64,000 bases of DNA from Schistosoma haematobium (taxonomy: Eukaryota; Platyhelminthes; Trematoda; Strigeidida; Schistosomatidae): contig NC_067195.1 of NCBI RefSeq assembly GCF_000699445.3, forward strand, positions 57,578,465-57,642,464, written 5' to 3'. The notes under the pieces are model-generated. The model made no database searches. It was not told the DNA's origin and saw only the letters and a program-made list of their open reading frames with translations. Both the position numbers and the translations under genes were made by a program. Below, one piece after another: positions 48,801 through 57,800 of the stretch; the first letter of the stretch is position 1, and every line of letters starts with the position of its first letter.

Positions 48801-51800
48801 TTTCCGCCCTATACAGTAGAACTGTTTTGACATTCGTATTGAAAATCTTGGCCTTGGTGTTGGTTGACAGTTGTTTTGAGTTCCAGATGTTCTTCAGTTG
48901 TAAATATGCTGCTCTTGTTTTACCGATCTGCGCCTTCACATTTGCATCAGTTCCACCATATTCATCGATTATGCTGCCCAGATATGTAAAGGTTTTTACA
49001 TCTTTCAAGTCTTCACCGTCAAGTGTGATTCGATTGATGCATGCTGTGTTGTATCGGAGAATCTTGCTTTTCTCTTTATGTATGTCGAGACCTACTGCTG
49101 CTGAACTCGGCGCCCCCTCCTGCATCTCTTCAATTGTCGATGGGCCAACATCTATTGAGAGGTTCATGGGTGCTACTTCGATGTTGGGTGGGTTCAGTGG
49201 GGCTGGTCGATTCGGGAGTTCTTTGAAGTGTTATACTGACCTGTTTCGCTGTTCTTCAATGTTGGTGATAACTTTTACTTCCTTACTTTTCGCTGGTCGT
49301 TCTGGTTTACGACAACTCCCAGCGAGTTTCTTTGTTGTACCATACAATTGTCTCATGTTTCCTTCTCTTGCAGACTTTTCCGCCGTCACTCTTAAATCTT
49401 CCACATATTTAAGTTTATCGGTTCTGATGCTTCTCTTCACTTGATTGTTTACTTCTGTGTATTCAGCTTGTGCCTTGGCTTTTTCTGCTCATGTTCGGCT
49501 GGTACTGATTGCTGCCTTCTTGTTCATATCCAATGTATCAACAGTGATCTAATCCTTGTGGTGATGCTAATTGTGGCCCAGAACCTCATGACATGTTGAA
49601 ATGATTGCCTCCTTTATCCCTTCCCAGTTTCTCTCCATTGAGTAGATCGTGAAGGGCCTGGAGCCTATTGATGAGGGCTATCTTGAATTTGTTGAGTTTG
49701 TTAGTATCCCGAAGAAAAGCCGTATTGAACTTTTGCGATGTTGTCTGCCCCGTTGTCCAGAGCTTCTTAAGTTTCGATTTTCTCTTGGCGACCAAAACGT
49801 GATGATCTGATGCTATATAAGCTTCTCCCTTGGTTCTCACATCATCCAACGTCTTCCTGAACTTTTTGTTGATGCAAATATGGTCGATTTGGTTTTGTGT
49901 GGTGTGATCCGGTGAAGTCCATTTGGTTTTGTGTATGCGTTTATGTGGGAATATGGTTCCACCTATGACCAGCTTATTGAAGGCACATAGATTTGCAAAT
50001 CTCTCACCATTTTCGTTCCTTTGGCACAGTCCATGTCGTCCCATGATGTCTTCGTATCCGGTGTTGTCCATCCCAACCTTGGCATTTAGGTCTCCTATCA
50101 GAGTCGATGCAACTCCTTGTGTATGTGGGGTATTTTCTTCTACATGACCGGAACCCGACCGTTGTTGCTACCTTGACGAGATGGTCGGGCTTGCCTATCG
50201 TGATGAAGCAACCGAGCTATACTGGCTGGAACAACCGTTCCTCAAGGTCCTACCATGTCAGACAGGTCGGTTGAAGAGCGGTAAGACTAAAAGCAACAAA
50301 ACCAAGGTCCGAAGGCCAAGTCGTACCGCTGACTGTACAGAGGTGTGACAGCAGTAAGGTGTTTCCTCCAGACAACCAGCATGACAGCGATGCTGCCTTC
50401 CCACAAGGAGGGGTGGGGTTAGAAAAGGTCGACCCTAAGAATGCACACCTCGCCTTACCCCACGGATATCCGTCTCCGGCGGTAAGGTCTCAACAAGTAC
50501 GGAGCTAACACAAAAATTGCCCATAAAAAGGTCGTGTGTGACCGACCTCAAGCAGTTGTCCCTTGAGCACTGCGATCACGCACCCAGGTCACTAAGACCA
50601 CCTCTAATCCAGTTTCCTTTTCAGGTACCTCCAGAAGAACCCTTCCACGGTGTGGGCAACCGGGAAATGACAACCGCCCTCATACCTCTAACAGCACTCA
50701 AAACCACTGTATTCATAATCAACCTCCGTCTTCACTTCCTATTATTGCTCCTACATCGACTTTCACATCTAAACTTCCTTTTTCGGCTTCCCCCTCAAGT
50801 GTCACCATAGCCAACGATTCTAGTGCTAAAAACACTGTCCCAGGTCTACTGAAACCTCGCTCCAAACTACACATTGGAGCCTTCAACGTACGCACTCTAT
50901 GTCAAATCGGTCAAAAGGCTTCCCTGGCTAGAACCCTAGAATCTCGTACCATTGATGTATGCTGTGTCTCTGAAACACGCATACAGGATTTCAGTGTGGT
51001 CATTCACTTGAGCTCAACTCGGCAAAACGGAGAGCCGACGAGATACACCCTCCGTGTATCTGGTGACCCGATGGCCAGTTCTCGTGGACTGGCAGGTGTA
51101 GGCATAGCACTAAGCATGAGGGCGGAACAAGCACTGCTAGAGTGGATCCCCGTCAACGGTCGTCTATGTGCTGTTCGGTTAAACGGCTCCGTAAGAACTC
51201 GGAAGGATAGGGACACACGTCGTTGCCTTTTCGTCGTTTCTGCCTACGCTCCCACTGACTGCAGCTCAGATGATGTGAAAGATGAATTTTACAGAAAGCT
51301 ATATGAACTTCTTCAGAAAGCTAAACGCTCAGACATAGTACTCATAGGGGGTGACTTTAATGCTCAGATAGGTAGCTTAAACCAAACAGAAAGGCATTTA
51401 GGTGGATATTTTAGCATTCCGGCACAGCGAACAGATAATGGTGACCGTCTGCTGCAACTGTGCTCAGACAATCGTTTATTTTTAGCAAACACAAATTTTA
51501 AGCATAAGGAGAGATATCATCTAACATGGCGACCCCCTACACCAAACCAACGATGGACTCAAATAGACTATATTGCCATCAGTCACCGTTGGAGAGGGTC
51601 GGTAGAAGATTGTCGCTCATTCTGAAGTACCTGCTTGGACTCCGACCACGCCCTAATACGGGCACGCGTCTGCTTGCGCCTCACTGGACGCAAAAAAGCC
51701 ACAGCAAAAAGACCCATTAGAACCGAACTGAGTAGCGAGGAAACCAAAAGTCGGTTCCAGGAACAACTGAGGTCACGACTAGGTAGTTCTGAAAACGAGG

Positions 51801-54800
51801 TTGACCCAGTTGTTGCTTGGAAAGCCATACAAACAGTTGTGGAAACAGCCGTGACATCTATCCGTGATTTAAACCACAGGGTTACAAAGAACCAATGGAT
51901 TTCCTCAAGGTCTATTGCACTGATGGATTCTCGTAAACTCATCCCATCAGGCTCTGAACACGATGAAGAGCATAAAGAAATCAGATCTAGGTTAAGCAAA
52001 AGTCTAAGGAACGACCGTGAGCAGTGGTGGTCAACGAAAGCAAAAGAGATGGAAAAGGCGGCGGTTATAGGGAACACAAGACAGCTCTACAGAGTAATAA
52101 AAGAAACTGGAATTAATAAGTCAAGTGTAAGTCAGACTATTTCGGAAAAAGACGACACCCTCATCTGCTCTCAGTCTAGACGTTTAGAACGATGGGCGGA
52201 ACATTTCAGAGAACAGTTCAGCTGGCCTCCAGCTACTCTACAACTACCCTCTGTTCCCAGACAGTGTGAATAGAACATTGAAGTAGGCCCCCCAACTCTA
52301 GCAGAAGTTCAAAAGGCTATAGCTAATCTGAAACGAGGAAGGGCAACTGGTTCAGATGGATCGGCTCCAGAGGTATTTAAGGATGGTGGTCCAATTTTAG
52401 CGATTAGGTTGACTAATATTTTAGCTAAGATCTGGGAGTTAGACGTTATTCCATCTGACTGGTCACAATCACTTATCGTCCCAATATATAAGAGAGGGTT
52501 TAACTAATATAGTATCTAAAATACTAGCCTCGATAATTATCAGACGCCTAACTAAGACTCGTGAACTGCAAACATGAGAGAATCAAGCTGGCTTCAGAAC
52601 TGGTCGTGGCTGCATTGACCACATATTCACCATTCGTCAGGTTCTAGAACATAGGCATACTTATCGGCGTCCGACAATGGTGGTCTTTCTTGACTTAAAA
52701 GCAGCATTTGACTCTGTAGACAGCGAGATTCTGTGGCAGTGTCTGTCATTGAAAGGCGTACCTCAGAAGTACATAAACCTTATAAAGGCTCCTTACTCGA
52801 ACACTACTAGTCGAGTCAGGGCTTATGGCGAACTGTCATCTACTTTAGCAACCTCAAGTGGTGTCCGTCAAGGCTGTCCACTTTCTCCATTTTTGTTTAA
52901 CTTCATCATAGACCTATTGATGGAAATAACGCTCTTGTCGACCGAATTCTCGGGCATTGATCTACTTCCAGGAGGTCCACTTATCGACTTAGAGTACGCA
53001 GATAACATAGTCCTGTTTGGTGAAGACGCTGATAAAATGCAGAGTCTTTTGGTAGCACTGAGCAACAATGCCAGAATGTTTGGAATGCGCTTCTCTCCCT
53101 CTAAATGCAAGTTGTTGCTTCAGGACTGGTCTGTGTCAACACCTGAACTAAGGATAGGGAGTGAAGTAGTCGAACGCATTGACAACTTCACTTATCGTGG
53201 AAGTCTGATCAGCCCTAATGGGTTGGTGTCTGACGAAATCTCACCGTGGATTCGAAAAGCTCGCTCGGCTTTTGCCAACTTGCGTCACCTTTGGCGAAGG
53301 CGAGATATCCGTCTATCAATAAAAGGAAGAGTATACTGTGCGGCAGTCCGTTCTGTTTTAATTTACGGCAGCGAAACATGGCCATTAAGAGTAGAAGACA
53401 CTCGTAAGCTACTAGTATTTGACCACAGATGTCTTAGCAATATTGCTGGCGTCTGCTGGGATCACCGGGTAAGTAATAGTGAGGTTAGACGCAGGGTATT
53501 AGGGAATGATGGTAAATCAGTTGATGAGGTTGTGAATCTCCATCGACTGAGATGGTTGGGCCGCGTGTTACGTATGCCCGAACACCGATTACCACGACGT
53601 GCAATGCTAACCGGTGTTCGGGATGGTTGGAAGAAAGTTAGGGGTGGCCAAACCAAAACGTGGCATCAGTGCTTGAAGTCACTAACTTCTACTCTTAGCC
53701 ATGTTGGTAGGTGCAGACTACTTGGTTGGGTTCCGCGTGACTATCGTAACCACTGGTTGGAGACTCTTGGTGAAATGGCTCAGAATCGATCACAATGGCG
53801 TCGGTGTATACACTCTCTGTCTTCCCTTAAACTAAGAGATTAAAATCGCTTCATATCTTTCTTTCTATGAACTAATTCTTTCTTCCTGTACTATATCCTT
53901 ATTGCAATCTTTCTTTTATATATTACCACCTCTGAATTAACTACTTTTATGAATCCGGTGTCCATCTTGTTGTGTCGCTGAGGTATGGTAACTTGGACCG
54001 ATGCATATATGTGCCTGGTCCTACGTTGCAGCTGAGTGACTGACATGACCAGAATATAAAAGAAGCTCCCCTGAAGCTAGTCGTTGTTGTCCAACTTGCA
54101 TCCAATGTGTTTCACTGATTCCAAACACCTTCAGGTTGTATCTCTTCATTTCTGCAGCAACTTGGAAGACTCTACCGGTCTCCCACATTGTACAAGAATC
54201 CCATGTACCTAAGTTAATGGTTGCTCTGGTTGTCAGAAGAGGCATCGGCCTCGTGACTTCCGAAGGAACTCGGATTTCACCATGAAGAGTCATAACTCCT
54301 CTAAATGAAGACCTTCTGACTCCCAAGGTAGAGTTTAAATGGTTTGAATTATTTTTACTGGTTAGCGTTTTTTAGTGAGTTAGTTTTCTACGGGATGAGG
54401 TCGCTAACCCCATGCCCAACCCTCCTCCTTTACCCGGACTTGGGACCGGCAGTGGCCCCCGAGGGGCTCCAGGCGGAGTTGATCCTAAGCATTAATAGAA
54501 TATTATTAAATTATTCAGGTACAATCCACTCCAAACAACTAAACTATTAAGAAGTCTTGCAGTTCTTTGTGATAAGTACATTTCTGTTGTTTAAGAGATT
54601 AACAAGATATTAATGTAGAGATGTTATGTGGGCAGTTAAGTGATCAAGAGACTGAGTCACTGAAGCAATCTTCCAAACGAACTGACAGTGAAGGTAAACA
54701 CATGTAGACAGCTAAATAGGTTTTCCCAGTATCGTGGATGTCTCATCAGTCCTGATGGTCTGGTGTCTGACGAAGTCTTGGCAACGGATTCAGAAGGCTC

Positions 54801-57800
54801 GATTGACTTTTTACAACTTGGGTCACTTGTGGCGTAGGAGAGCTATCCATCTGCCAACCAGAGAACGAGTTTACTGCCCATCAGTTCGTTACGTTCTACT
54901 TTATGGATGTGAAACATGGCCATTTAGAACAGAGAATATTCGTAGGTTACTAGTATTCAATGATAGGTGTCTTCGAAGCATCGCTCCTGTATTTTGGGAC
55001 CACTGGCCCCCAAATGCCTTGGTACGGCCGAGAGTGGGGAGAGTCCGTTCTCCCTCTCCAAATGCTCTCACATGGCCACGCGCATATAGCCTCTGCCAGG
55101 GAAGTCCTACTCATTGCCTTCTCGTGGCATTACTGTTATTTACGAAAATGAGAGGACGAAATGAGAATGTCCGGCGCTTTAACCGGATCACAAACCAATG
55201 GTGCACATGGGCTCCAGTATCCTGCGAGAACAAATGGCGTATGAACCAATCGTTGGTCACCGGCTTCCATGGGACTGCATCTCCTTACGATGCTCCACTG
55301 CCTTGTGGATCAGACCTTCAGGTCGAAGGCTCGGGGAGTGGCCCCCTAAGAAAACCACCTGCTTCGGTTTGGGCACCCGGGCAGTATCACAGCCCTCACA
55401 CATATCGAATGAGATTTGTGTGGCACATATGTATTTGGTGCCTCCTTGTACCAATGTCTATGTGTTAAAATAAATAAATAAAATAAAATTGGGACCACTG
55501 AGTTACCAATGCCTGCGTTAGAAATAAGATACTAAGTAAGCATGGCAAATCGACTGATGAGGTAGTAAATCCTCAATAACTGAGGTGGTTGGAACATGTG
55601 TCACGTATGTTGAACCACCGCCTACCTCGATGAGCGATGTCTCCTGGTGCAGGAGTTGGCTGGAAGAAAGCTAGGGGCGGCCAAACCAAAACATGGCATC
55701 AGTTCATGAAGTCACTGACAAGTGAACTGAGCTATGTTAGTTGGTACAGACTATTTAATTGAGTTCTGAGTAATTATCATAACTAATGGTTAGTGACTTT
55801 GAATTACATGGCTCAAAATCGTTTACGATAGCGCGGATGTATACATTCTGTCTTTCCCCAAATTCTGGGTTTCTAAATTCCTCATAACTATTTTTGTGTT
55901 CTTATCTCACTACTTTATATTTTCTTTTTGAATCATATCTCCGGTGCTTAATCCTTTCGGCCATCAGTCACACTGTTACTACCTCTACTATTCCGGGATT
56001 TAGCCCGACCTATTGCATTACTCTGTGCTAATGAGGTGTAGCAACTTGAAGCGACGTACATACGTGCAGGTTCTGCTTTGTAACTGACTAACTTTTCAGT
56101 ATAATGAAACAAACGCAAAAATCATTAAACACCAAAAAACCCGGAACTTATGCTGTTTAACACATGAAGTTTCAGGATGAGTTTTGCAGGTTAATAACGT
56201 GCTAATGAAATTGAGGCATAATTACCAAGCCTAATTTTTGATATCGTTGACACGTTGTGATAGCACTATGTAATAAAACTGGTATGGTGTACTCAGATAT
56301 TGATTAGATGTAGAACCGCGCAATGCAACAGTATTTAGTAAATAAGCTTTCAGGCAAAAACTGTTCGTCACACTAGTGAGCTGAAAAAATATTATAAATA
56401 CTTTACAGTAGCAACGCTAGTAACGTGGGTAATTTATTTAAAAATTCTACGGAAACATAGAAGATAACTTTCAATGGAAAACTAACCAGCTTCAAATCAG
56501 CTTCAGCAATCCCTGGTCCTTTAGCTTTGAGTGCTTTCACTTCCACTTCGATTTCGTTTAGCTTTAAACAGACGACAAACAGAACATTACGGCAACTAAA
56601 ATAAGTATATTAAATTATATAAAAACATGTTGCTGTCTACAAGATTATTATTAGCCATTGACGACGATTAACATATTTATGTAAACAGACTGAAGACTAC
56701 AGCTCAAAAATCAGTGTGAAATGTAAACAGTGCACTAAAATAATAAAAGATCGATCTACGTCTAAACACACATAATTATAAAGAAAGAGACGAACCACAG
56801 GACCATTATGTGGGTAGGACATTTTCTAGGGAGTTTCAGCTGACTATAGGTGAACTAACGAATATCCCTCAACTAGATATACCTAAGACGAGACCCTGAC
56901 AATTATTCTCCTATGACGGAGAAAAGCATGAGAATGCAACAAGTGACTTCCAGGTATTCAGGAGAAGCGGTTTAGGAACTTCCGTTACATGGACTAGATT
57001 AATGATCATGGTGTTGGCGACAAGATGATCCATCCAATTGGGTTAGATTTAAAGTGACGGATATCTTGTGACAACATATGTATCCTGTCCAGCAGTTTCC
57101 GAAATTCTGGAATACAAATATATATTTATGTCCAATAACAAGCGCCATCGAGTTTATTAAACAAACAACCATCCTCTGCTTAAGCCTGGGTTCTGTAAAC
57201 TGTGGTATACTGCTAGCTGAAGAAATCACGGCGCGAATATAAGTGGTCAGTTTGAGCTTACTACCGTCATACAAATCAGGCAACATATATTCAACCGTTA
57301 ATAAAATGGTGAGTATAGGACAGCATTTTTGGTATGAAAATGGCCTTTGAAGGTTTAGGATACATGTAGAAACCTTGTATTTAATAAAGGCTATCTTTGA
57401 AGTACTAAATGAGTACAGCTGAACAACAAAGTAAGCAAATACAGAGGCTTTGGGTCAATTAGTAAACAGAGATGGTAAATCAGTTGGCAAGACTGTGGAC
57501 CTAAGATAGTTTCAATTTGATATGGATGCTCAAACATCGCCAAACGTGTTATGTTTAACATAGTAGGTTGGTATATCATAAGATTAAATAGACCACATGA
57601 TGACTTTATTACATGAGTCAGTCAGTCAGTCAGCTACAACGTAGGACCAGGCACATATGTGCATCGGTCCAGGTTGCCATACCGCATCAGCACAAGATGA
57701 ACACCGGATTCATAGCAGTGGTTAGGTCAAAGGTGGTAATATATAAGAGAAAGATTGCAATAAGGATATAGTACAGGAAGAAAGAATTAGTTCATAGAAA

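Larger units (their letters stand above)
50153..54042 (+). mobile_element. LINE-B, near full-length non-LTR retrotransposon (3.9 kb)
   Basis: The element starts CCCGACCGTTGTTGC and ends in TGAC-type units, the same ends as the copy at 57,617-58,620. It has a ~0.4-kb 5' untranslated part, an APE-type endonuclease, a long linker, a reverse transcriptase and a ~200-bp 3' untranslated part. It copies itself by target-primed reverse transcription. It inserted into the SR2 endonuclease in opposite orientation. The coding part is defective (see the two pseudogene entries). The APE endonuclease, the RT type and the short tandem tail fit the RTE or a nearby clade. I believe it is the schistosome family often called SR3/Perere-3, but I cannot confirm the name. 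Confidence 0.88.
46490..56486 (-). other. HOP2 intron 6 (9,997 bp), transposon nest
   Basis: Donor GTTAGTTTTC, acceptor TTACTAG. Almost the whole span from 46,590 to 56,095 is non-LTR retrotransposon sequence: LINE-B (minus), SR2 (minus) split by LINE-B (plus), then LINE-B (plus) split by a poly(A)-tailed element. Only the flanks are unassigned. Confidence 0.85.

Noticed and set aside
50996..51720. Idea that LINE-B still has an intact endonuclease gene
   Set aside because: The frame looks continuous by motif, but TGA at 51,623-51,625 cuts it before the last catalytic block.
54734..55468. 244-codon plus-strand frame
   Set aside because: It is a chance fusion: the first third is LINE-B RT, the rest is the inserted poly(A)-tailed element, with the target duplication at the joint.
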